A stretch of DNA of 21,276 nucleotides from positions 1 to 21,276 of the forward strand of contig CAZDQL010000108.1 in the NCBI GenBank assembly GCA_964507325.1. The letters run 5' to 3'. Origin of the DNA: CAZDQL01 sp964507325 (GTDB lineage Bacteria; Planctomycetota; UBA1135; GCA-002686595). The notes under the pieces are model-generated. The model ran no database searches. It was not told the DNA's origin and worked only from the letters and a program-made list of their open reading frames with translations. Positions 15,342 through 21,276 of this stretch are shown piece by piece (within the stretch, counting starts at the first letter, position 1; the number at the start of each line of letters is the position of its first letter). The position numbers and the translations under genes were made by a program.

Positions 15342-16025
15342 ATGCCCCCCGAGACGCGAACCCAGGCGATCGCCGAATTCTCCGGCCTCGACGAGCGGCT
15401 GCGAGAAGAGCTGCCCACCTTCGAGGTCTTCTTCAAGACCTTCGGCTTCAAGCGCATCCAGGGTCGGGTCTGGGGTCTCCTGGTCCTCTCCGGCCAGCCC
15501 CTCTCCAGCAAGGAGATCTGCGCCGAGCTGCAGATCTCCCAAGGGGCCACCAGCACCGCGCTCAACGAGCTGTCGGAGTGGGGCGCGGTCTCCTCCGAGT
15601 TCGACAGCTCGCGTCGCTGCAATCTGCACCGCGCCGTCGGCAACACCCTGAGCATCGCCGCCACGGTGCTGCGACGCCGGGAGCAGTTGGTCTTCGCCCA
15701 GTTCCGCACCGGGGCCACGCGCACCCTCAACTACGTGCGCAAGCGCTACGGTCCGCGCGACCCGCGCGTCCTGACCCTGCGCTCGATCATCTCCTCCTGC
15801 GAGATCGCCGAAGCCCTGATGCAGCTCGTCTTCAACGCGGTGGGCTCCGCCCTGGGGGATCCCCAGAGCCTGCTCTCGCGGGCGGTGAGCCGCGCCCTGC
15901 GCGCCGGCCTGGCGGTCCCCACCAGACTGCTGGCCATCGGCCGCGAACCGGAGCTCGACGACCCGGAATTCGAAGACCCCGAGCTCGAAGACCCCGAGGA
16001 CGAGGAGGAGACGAACGGTGCCTGA
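15342..16025 (+). CDS. GbsR/MarR-type winged-helix transcriptional regulator with acidic tail
   Basis: The 227-residue protein has a winged helix at about 38-100: GRVWGLLVLSGQPLSSKEICAEL, the recognition helix around QISQGATSTALNELSEWGAV, then a basic wing (SSRRCNLHRA). The pattern R-x-x-G-x-(V/I)-x-x-L-L and the E-W-G-A/L-V turn follow the GbsR branch of MarR-like regulators. A helical region (105-195) probably dimerises or senses a ligand. Residues 202-225 are a strongly acidic tail built from DPE-type repeats. It is the first gene of the lipid operon and overlaps KAS II by 8 nt, so the regulator is made with the enzymes it likely controls, probably through the palindrome just upstream. The ligand may be an acyl-CoA or acyl-ACP, but nothing in the sequence shows that. 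Confidence 0.85.
   Translation: MPPETRTQAIAEFSGLDERLREELPTFEVFFKTFGFKRIQGRVWGLLVLSGQPLSSKEICAELQISQGATSTALNELSEWGAVSSEFDSSRRCNLHRAVGNTLSIAATVLRRREQLVFAQFRTGATRTLNYVRKRYGPRDPRVLTLRSIISSCEIAEALMQLVFNAVGSALGDPQSLLSRAVSRALRAGLAVPTRLLAIGREPELDDPEFEDPELEDPEDEEETNGA
15957..16001 (+). repeat. Three tandem 15-bp repeats encoding DDPEF/EDPEL/EDPED
   Basis: Three in-frame 15-bp units encode the acidic tail of the GbsR-type regulator, with a related half unit (EPEL) just before. The units differ slightly at the nucleotide level. The count could vary between strains because it stays in frame. Confidence 0.7.
16002..16010 (+). promoter_or_regulatory. Strong Shine-Dalgarno for KAS II inside the regulator gene
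   Basis: GAGGAGGAG ends seven bases before the GTG at 16018 and supports that start. It also encodes Glu residues of the regulator's acidic tail, so the tail and the ribosome binding site share sequence. Confidence 0.65.
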
Positions 16026-17259
16026 CCTGCCCCGCGTCGTCATCACGGGAGTCGGGCTCGCCAGTCCCAACGGGAACGACCTGGCCGAGTACCGCGCGAA
16101 CCTCCTGGCGGGGGTCTCCGGAGTGGAGCCCTGGACGATCCGCCACTTCGGGGAGACGGTGGCGGGCATCTGCCACTTCGACGCCACGCGCTACCAGAAT
16201 CGCAAGGCGCTGCGCCGGGGCACCCGGGCGGGGTCGCTCGCGATCTGGTGCGCCAACGAGGCGTTGCGCGACGCCGGGATCGACGTCGCCGAACGGGACC
16301 GCTCCCGGGTCGGCGTCTACGTCGGCACCACCGAGCACGGCAACGTCGAGACGGAGTCCCAGATCCACGAGGTCAGCCAGTACGACTTCGACCTCTCCTT
16401 CTGGTCCCACCACCACAACCCGCGCACGGTGGCCAACAACCCCGCGGGAGAGGTGACCCTCAACCTGGGTCTGACCGGCCCCCACTACTGCGTCGGCGGC
16501 GCCTGCGCCGGCGGCAACCTGGGGCTGATCCAGGGGATGCAGATGCTGCAGCTGGGCGAGGTGGACCTGGCGCTGGGGGGTGGGGTCTCCGAGAGCGTCC
16601 ACACCTTCGGCATCTTCGCCAGCTTCAAGGCCGAGGGCGCCCTGGGCGAGCACGCCGACCCCACGCGGGTCTCGCGCCCCTTCGATCGCGACCGCAACGG
16701 CATCGTGGTCAGCGAAGGGGGCTGTCTCTTCGCCCTGGAGCGCCTGGAGGACGCTCGCAGTCGCGGCGCCCGCATCTACGGCGAGGTCGTCGGACACGCG
16801 GTCAACTCCGACGCCGCCGACTTCGTCCTGCCCCTGCCGGAGCGCCAGGTGGAGTGCATGCGGCTGGCGCTCGAGCGCGCGAGGATGGGCCCGAGCGAGG
16901 TGGACGTGGTCAACACCCACGCCACCTCGACGCCCCAGGGGGACACCCAGGAGTGCGGCGCCCTGCGCCAAGTCTTCAGCGACTCGACGCGCACCCGCGT
17001 CAACAACACCAAGAGCTACATCGGCCACACCATGGGCGCGGCCGGCGCCCTCGAGCTGGCCGGGAACCTGCCCTCCTTCGAAGACGGGCTGGTGCACCCC
17101 ACCATCAACGTGGACTCCCTCGACCCCGAGTGCGACGTGCGCGGCCTGGTGCTCAACGAGCCCGAGCGCGTCGGGGAGGTCGAGAATCTCCTCAACCTCT
17201 CCTTCGGAATGCTCGGCATCAACTCCGCCGTCGTCGTGCGGCGGATCGGCCAACCGTGA
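16018..17259 (+). CDS. Beta-ketoacyl-ACP synthase II-like condensing enzyme with atypical C-terminal motif
   Basis: The 413-residue cytoplasmic enzyme elongates acyl-ACP with malonyl-ACP. The catalytic triad is present: C163 in GGACAGGNLGL, H301 in NTHATSTPQGD and H337 in NTKSYIGHTMGAAG, with K332. Two features differ from housekeeping FabF. The nucleophile loop is GACAGG instead of TACATG, and the gatekeeper segment usually reading SFGFGGTN is SFGMLGIN, with Met398 in the place of the gating Phe. These changes alter the acyl pocket and suggest an unusual substrate. A long insertion-like segment (about 110-145) holds WSHHHNP. It starts at GTG, overlaps the regulator by 8 nt and precedes the ACP by 18 nt. 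It belongs to the same specialised pathway as the KAS III-like enzyme and desaturases. Confidence 0.9.
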   Translation: MPDLPRVVITGVGLASPNGNDLAEYRANLLAGVSGVEPWTIRHFGETVAGICHFDATRYQNRKALRRGTRAGSLAIWCANEALRDAGIDVAERDRSRVGVYVGTTEHGNVETESQIHEVSQYDFDLSFWSHHHNPRTVANNPAGEVTLNLGLTGPHYCVGGACAGGNLGLIQGMQMLQLGEVDLALGGGVSESVHTFGIFASFKAEGALGEHADPTRVSRPFDRDRNGIVVSEGGCLFALERLEDARSRGARIYGEVVGHAVNSDAADFVLPLPERQVECMRLALERARMGPSEVDVVNTHATSTPQGDTQECGALRQVFSDSTRTRVNNTKSYIGHTMGAAGALELAGNLPSFEDGLVHPTINVDSLDPECDVRGLVLNEPERVGEVENLLNLSFGMLGINSAVVVRRIGQP

Positions 17260-17277
17260 CAGCCCCTCTTCCATCCC

Positions 17278-17547
17278 ATGACCCACGAAGAAATCGTCCT
17301 GGCCGTCAAGGACATCATCGCCACCATCGCGCCGGATGAGGAGCTGGACGGCCTCACCCTCACCGAGCCGCTCAGGGAGCAGATCGAGCTGGACTCGATG
17401 GACTTCCTCGACATCGTCATGGAGTTGCGCAAGCGCTACGGGGTCAACGTCCCGGAGGAGGACTACCCGGAGCTCGCCACCCTCGAGGGCTGCGCCAACT
17501 ACCTGGCCCCCAAGCTCGAGGGCCGCGAGCTGAAGCTCGGGGTCTGA
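17278..17547 (+). CDS. Acyl carrier protein, pathway-specific
   Basis: The 89-residue protein has the phosphopantetheine attachment serine S40 in ELDSMDFLD, an ACP motif with Met instead of the usual Leu (DSM rather than DSL). Helices 1-4 of the ACP fold can be followed: HEEIVLAVKDIIATIA, the S40 helix DSMDFLDIVMELRKRYG, then ATLEGCANYLAPKL. The C-terminus is basic and longer than housekeeping ACP (about 78 aa). It lies between KAS II and the first desaturase with 18- and 13-nt gaps, so it probably carries the chain that these enzymes modify. No Shine-Dalgarno is visible, so translation may be coupled to KAS II. Confidence 0.92.
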   Translation: MTHEEIVLAVKDIIATIAPDEELDGLTLTEPLREQIELDSMDFLDIVMELRKRYGVNVPEEDYPELATLEGCANYLAPKLEGRELKLGV

Positions 17548-17560
17548 CCCCCCCTCCGGC

Positions 17561-18961
17561 GTGGGCGCTTCCGGGCCCTTCGACACCCTCGTCATCGGTG
17601 CGGGTCTGTCCGGATTGGCGGCGGGGATCCGGCTGGCCACGATGGGCCAGCGCGTGGTGGTCCTCGAACGCCACGCGCTACCAGGGGGACTCAACTCCTT
17701 CTACAAGCTGGGGGGGCATCGCTTCGACACGGGGCTGCACGCCCTGACCAACTACGCTCCGCGCGCTGCTCGTGGCCTGCCCCTGACCCGCATCCTGCGC
17801 AAGCTGCGCATCCCCTGGGAGGCCCTGCGGCTGGAAGAACAGCGCGGCTCGCGCATCGTCTTCCCCGACCACGAGCTCTCCTTCGCGAACGACTTCGAGC
17901 TCCTGCGGGAGGAGGTGCACCAGGGCTTCCCCTCCGAACGGGAGGGCTTCGACCGCCTGGCGGCCCTCGTGGCCGAGACCCGTCACGACGACCCCCAGCC
18001 GCCCGTGGGGGCGCGCCAGGTCCTGGCGCAGCACCTGCGTGATCCGCTCCTGGTGGACATGCTGCTGCATCCGCTCCTCTGGTACGGCTCCCCCACCCCG
18101 CGGGACATGGACTGGTCCACCTGCGTCGTGCTCTGGAAGAGCATCTACGAGGAGGGGCTGTCGCGACCCGCCGGGGGGATCCGCTCGCTGCTCGACCTGC
18201 TCCGCGCCCGCCTCACCGAAGAGGGGGGCGAGCTACGCATGCGCACCGGAGTGGAGCGCATCGTGCACGACGAGGAGGGCGTGCGCGGAGTGGTGCTGGA
18301 GGACGGTAGCCAGCTCGAGGCGCGGCGCATCCTCTCCTCGGCGGGGTGGGTCGAGACGATGGCCCTCTGCGGGGGAGAGCTGGCGCGCGCCCACGGTCCG
18401 GCAGAGGCGGGGCGCATGGCCTTCGTCGAGACGATCTCGGTCCTCGACACGCCGCCGGAGGCCTTGGGCTGGGGGACCACCATCGCCTTCTTCAACCTGG
18501 CCCCCACCACCGTCTACGAGGAGCCCGCCGAGGCCTTCGACGCGCGTAGCGGCGTGCTCTGCTGCCCAACCAACTACCCCGGGGAGAGCGCCGACGACGA
18601 ACCCCACTGGCGCGTGACCCTCCTGGCGCGCTCGGAGGCGTGGCTGAGCTCGGACCCTGAGCCCTACCAAGCGCTGAAGGAGAGCGCCTGGAACGCCGCC
18701 CTGGAGGCGACGGCGACCTTCGCCGCACACGTCCGCCAGCACACGGTCTTCCGGGACGTCTTCACCCCGCGCACGGTGGTGCGCTTCACCGGCAAGCTGA
18801 ACGGCGCGGTCTACGGCGCCCCCGTCAAGCGCCGCGGGGGCGAGACCCCGCTCCCCGGCCTGGCGCTGATCGGCACCGACCAGGGCAACTACGGCATCGT
18901 CGGCGCCCTGCACTCGGGAATCCTGATGGCCGGCGTACACACCCTCCAGCCCCATCCCTGA
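17561..18961 (+). CDS. CrtI/phytoene-desaturase-like FAD oxidoreductase, copy 1
   Basis: The 466-residue protein has an N-terminal dinucleotide-binding fold, DTLVIGAGLSGLAAG with G13, G15 and G18, and E36 at the end of strand 2, then PGGLNSFYKLGGHRFDTGLH, the usual G-G-x-x-x-x-x-x-x-G-x-x-F-D of the carotenoid desaturase/isomerase family. The C-terminal FAD region reads ALIGTDQGNYGIVGALHSG. GTG 17561 is required, because the next ATG falls after the FAD motif. Family members desaturate or isomerise conjugated chains, or act on carotenoids. No phytoene synthase is nearby. With an ACP immediately upstream, an acyl-ACP or polyene substrate is more likely than a carotenoid. It is 13 nt from the ACP and 13 nt from copy 2. 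Confidence 0.88.
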   Translation: MGASGPFDTLVIGAGLSGLAAGIRLATMGQRVVVLERHALPGGLNSFYKLGGHRFDTGLHALTNYAPRAARGLPLTRILRKLRIPWEALRLEEQRGSRIVFPDHELSFANDFELLREEVHQGFPSEREGFDRLAALVAETRHDDPQPPVGARQVLAQHLRDPLLVDMLLHPLLWYGSPTPRDMDWSTCVVLWKSIYEEGLSRPAGGIRSLLDLLRARLTEEGGELRMRTGVERIVHDEEGVRGVVLEDGSQLEARRILSSAGWVETMALCGGELARAHGPAEAGRMAFVETISVLDTPPEALGWGTTIAFFNLAPTTVYEEPAEAFDARSGVLCCPTNYPGESADDEPHWRVTLLARSEAWLSSDPEPYQALKESAWNAALEATATFAAHVRQHTVFRDVFTPRTVVRFTGKLNGAVYGAPVKRRGGETPLPGLALIGTDQGNYGIVGALHSGILMAGVHTLQPHP

Positions 18962-18974
18962 CGCGAGCGCCACG

Positions 18975-20465
18975 ATGGACGACCAGAGAGGCTACTGCCC
19001 CGGCAGTCGGGGGGCTGGGCGCGGGGGGCCGGGACCCTCCGCCGGCGACCCGCTGCGCCGCGCGGCGAGCCGCTACGACGTGATCGTCGTCGGCAGTGGC
19101 CTGGGGGGGCTGACGGCAGCCAACGTCCTGGCGCGGGCGGGGCACCGGGTGGCGGTCCTCGAGCAGCACTTCAACCACGGGGGCTTGGCGACCTGGTTCA
19201 AGCGTCGCGGCGGACACCTCTTCGACGTCTCGTTGCACGGGTTTCCCTTCGGGATGAAGAAGACCTGCCGCAAGTACTGGGGAGCGGAGCTGGCGGAGCG
19301 GGTCGTGCCCCTCGACGGCATCCGCTTCGACAACCCCCAGTTCCGCCTGGAGACAGACTTCACGCGCACCGACTTCACCGAGAAGCTGGTGACCGACTTC
19401 GGGTGCGAGCGGGCGCGGGTGGAGGGCTTCTACCGCACCCTCGAGGGGATGAACTACTACGACGACGACGGGCGCACGACCGGTGAGCTCTTCGAGGAGT
19501 TCTTCCCCGGGCGCAACGACGTCCACCGCCTGCTGCTGGAGCCGATCAGCTACGCCAATGGCTCCTCCCTCGACGACCCGGCGATCAGCTACGGGATCGT
19601 CTTCTCGAACTTCATGTCGAAGGGTGTGTTCACCTTCCGGGGCGGCACCGACGCCCTGATCGGAGCGATGAAGCGCATCCTGCGGCAGGGTGGAGTCGAC
19701 CTCTTCCACCGCGCGCCGGTGGAGGAGATCCTGGTCGAGGGGGGACGGGTGAGGGGAGTGCGCGCCGCGGGCCGGGAGATCGGGGCGGAGGTGGTGGTCT
19801 CGAACGCCAACCTGAAGACGACGATCCTCGACCTGGTGGGCGCGGAGCACTTCGACCAGGAGTGGGTGCGGGGGCTCGAGGAGGTGCGGCTGAACTCGTC
19901 CTCGTGCCAGGTGTACATGGGGTTGCGCCGCGGCGTGGAGCTGCCCTGGGTGGCGGACCTGTTGTTCACCTCCACCCGCGAGGAGTTCGACTCGCAGGCG
20001 CTCTGCGACCTGCACGGCGAGAGCGCCACCTTCTCCTTCTACTACCCCAAGCTGCGTCCCGGCTCCCTGCGCTCGGCCGTGGTGGCCTCGATGAACGCGC
20101 GCTACGAGGACTGGAGCGGGATGGACGAGGGGCAGTACGCCGACCACAAGGCGCGCCTGGAGCGGGAGGCGGTCGAGCGCCTGGAGCGCTGGGTGCCCGA
20201 CATCCGCGCGCGCTTGGACCACGTCGAAGGCGCCACCCCGCGCACCTTCGCCCACTACACCGGCCATCCCGCCGGCACCTCCTTCGGCACCAAGTTCGAG
20301 GGGCTGCCGTACTCGATGCAGCTCCCCGATCAGATCGAGGGGCTCTACCACACCGGGTCGGTGGGGATCATCATGTCCGGCTGGCTGGGCGCGGCGAACT
20401 ACGGCGCGATCACGGCCAACCGCGTGGACGCCCGCCTGGCCGAACTGGCCCGCATACAACCATGA
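18975..20465 (+). CDS. CrtI/phytoene-desaturase-like FAD oxidoreductase, copy 2
   Basis: The 496-residue protein begins with about 33 Gly/Pro/Arg-rich residues, then YDVIVVGSGLGGLTAANVL (G40, G42, G45; E63) and HGGLATWFKRRGGHLFDVSLHGF, the same fold as copy 1. The C-terminal FAD region is GLYHTGSVGIIMSGWLGAANYG. The two copies share layout but little sequence outside the FAD motifs, so they are old paralogues with different steps, not a recent duplication. The N-terminal extension is not a signal peptide and may be partly untranslated, though no better start is visible. Its stop overlaps the FabG start (ATGA). Likely roles are desaturation, isomerisation or ring-forming oxidation of a chain on the pathway's ACP. 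Confidence 0.87.
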   Translation: MDDQRGYCPGSRGAGRGGPGPSAGDPLRRAASRYDVIVVGSGLGGLTAANVLARAGHRVAVLEQHFNHGGLATWFKRRGGHLFDVSLHGFPFGMKKTCRKYWGAELAERVVPLDGIRFDNPQFRLETDFTRTDFTEKLVTDFGCERARVEGFYRTLEGMNYYDDDGRTTGELFEEFFPGRNDVHRLLLEPISYANGSSLDDPAISYGIVFSNFMSKGVFTFRGGTDALIGAMKRILRQGGVDLFHRAPVEEILVEGGRVRGVRAAGREIGAEVVVSNANLKTTILDLVGAEHFDQEWVRGLEEVRLNSSSCQVYMGLRRGVELPWVADLLFTSTREEFDSQALCDLHGESATFSFYYPKLRPGSLRSAVVASMNARYEDWSGMDEGQYADHKARLEREAVERLERWVPDIRARLDHVEGATPRTFAHYTGHPAGTSFGTKFEGLPYSMQLPDQIEGLYHTGSVGIIMSGWLGAANYGAITANRVDARLAELARIQP

Positions 20466-21208
20466 CCACCAGCGAACAGCCCTTCCAGGACCAGCACGTC
20501 GTCGTCACCGGCGGCACGCGCGGCATCGGTCGCGCCGTCGCGGAGGCCTTCCTGGCCCGCGGCGCCACGGTCCACGCCACCTACCGCGGCGACGACGCCG
20601 CGGCGTCCGCGCTGCGCGAGTCGGTCGGTGCAGCCGCCGATCGCCTGCACACTTCCAGGGTGGACGTCTGCGACGTCAAGGCGGTGCAGGCCTTCTGGGA
20701 GGAGCTGGCGGAGACCCCGGTCTCGGTCCTGGTCAACAACGCCGGCATCCGACGCGACGGGGTGCTGGCGATGATGTCGGAAGAGGACTGGCAGGCCGTG
20801 CTCGAGACCAACCTGGGCGGCGGCTACCGCATGGCCAAGGAGGCGGTCAAGAACATGATGCGCCGGCGCTACGGGCGCATCCTCTTCGTCACCTCGCCCG
20901 CCGGTCGGGTGGGCTTCGAGGGACAGGGGAACTACGCCGCTTCGAAGGCGGGGCAGGTGGGCCTGGCGCGGTCGCTCTGCAAGGAGGTGGCCAAGCGCGG
21001 GATCACGGTCAACTGCGTCTCGCCGGGCTTCATCGACACGGATCTGATCGCGGACCTGCCCGAGGAGCTGGCCAAGAGCTACGCGCGCTCGGTGCCGATG
21101 CGCCGCTTCGGCACGCCGGAGGAGGTCGCCGCGGCGGTGCTCTTCCTCGCTTCGCCGGAAGCGGGCTACGTGACGGGGTCGGTCCTGGAGGTGAGCGGTG
21201 GGCTGTAG
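20462..21208 (+). CDS. fabG: 3-oxoacyl-ACP reductase (FabG-type short-chain dehydrogenase)
   Basis: The 248-residue NADPH-dependent enzyme reduces 3-oxoacyl-ACP to 3-hydroxyacyl-ACP. The nucleotide motif is TGGTRGIG (16-23), with NNAG at 92-95. The catalytic tetrad is N117, S145, Y158 and K162 in NYAASKAG. SPGFIDTDL and GYVTGSVLEVSGG are standard FabG C-terminal elements. Length is typical (about 245). It is translationally coupled to desaturase copy 2 by ATGA, which ties it to this pathway rather than to housekeeping fatty acid synthesis. No dehydratase or enoyl reductase follows. The last 68 bases of the window after the stop show no recognisable feature, so the operon may continue beyond the edge or end here. 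Confidence 0.95.
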   Translation: MTTSEQPFQDQHVVVTGGTRGIGRAVAEAFLARGATVHATYRGDDAAASALRESVGAAADRLHTSRVDVCDVKAVQAFWEELAETPVSVLVNNAGIRRDGVLAMMSEEDWQAVLETNLGGGYRMAKEAVKNMMRRRYGRILFVTSPAGRVGFEGQGNYAASKAGQVGLARSLCKEVAKRGITVNCVSPGFIDTDLIADLPEELAKSYARSVPMRRFGTPEEVAAAVLFLASPEAGYVTGSVLEVSGGL

Positions 21209-21276
21209 TGGTGTGATTCATCCTGTTGGGGCATTCTGATCGGCCCCTGCGCGCCCGCTGCGGCGTTGCCGCTCCT

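Noticed and set aside
17561..20465. Carotenoid biosynthesis operon
   Set aside because: No phytoene synthase, cyclase or prenyltransferase is present, and the ACP/KAS/FabG context points to acyl chains.

Overview
This is a very GC-rich window (estimated by eye at about 70% G+C), with dense genes, many GTG starts, few Shine-Dalgarno sequences and several 4-8 nt start/stop overlaps. The gene content suggests a bacterium, most likely Planctomycetota. Evidence includes a secreted protein resembling degenerate DUF1570 proteins, an OleA-like KAS III, tandem CrtI-type desaturases next to KAS/ACP/FabG genes, and an HAO-type octaheme cytochrome. No rRNA or other phylogenetic marker was seen, so the lineage is an inference.

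Layout. (1) 1-5330, + strand: the possible tail of an unknown gene, a large secreted protein of unknown function, and polA (DNA polymerase I). Both large genes have a -10-like hexamer exactly 6 nt before the ATG, so leaderless transcripts are possible. (2) 5619-6056, + strand: a stand-alone PAS-domain protein with a strong Shine-Dalgarno. A strong hairpin separates it from the converging operon. (3) 10557-6185, - strand: four tightly overlapping genes encoding a tetraheme cytochrome c, a Tat-exported protein with four 4Fe-4S motifs, an NrfD/DsrP-like membrane subunit and an octaheme HAO-family cytochrome. They look like a respiratory module linking the quinone pool to an octaheme enzyme acting on small nitrogen compounds. 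Upstream on the same strand is dinB (Pol IV). Its reading frame runs about 100 codons past the known fold and ends in a GTGA overlap with the tetraheme cytochrome start. (4) 12150-14027, + strand: a lipoprotein of the sulfatase/alkaline phosphatase superfamily with Thr at the nucleophile position. (5) 14055-14136: a poly-G tract running into ten Ns, which is an assembly gap, so linkage across it is only at scaffold level. (6) 14166-21208, + strand: a fatty-acid or polyene-type cluster made of an OleA-like KAS III, a GbsR/MarR-type regulator with a palindromic operator candidate just upstream, KAS II, ACP, two divergent CrtI/phytoene-desaturase-like oxidoreductases and FabG.

How the genes work together. 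In region 6, KAS II, ACP and FabG can extend and reduce a dedicated acyl chain. The two FAD enzymes could desaturate or isomerise it, and the OleA-like enzyme could start the chain or condense two chains. This gene set resembles the one proposed for ladderane lipids in anammox bacteria, but the GC content is far from that of known anammox genomes and no hydrazine synthase is visible. The product is therefore unknown. The respiratory operon and the lipid cluster are the two most interesting systems here.
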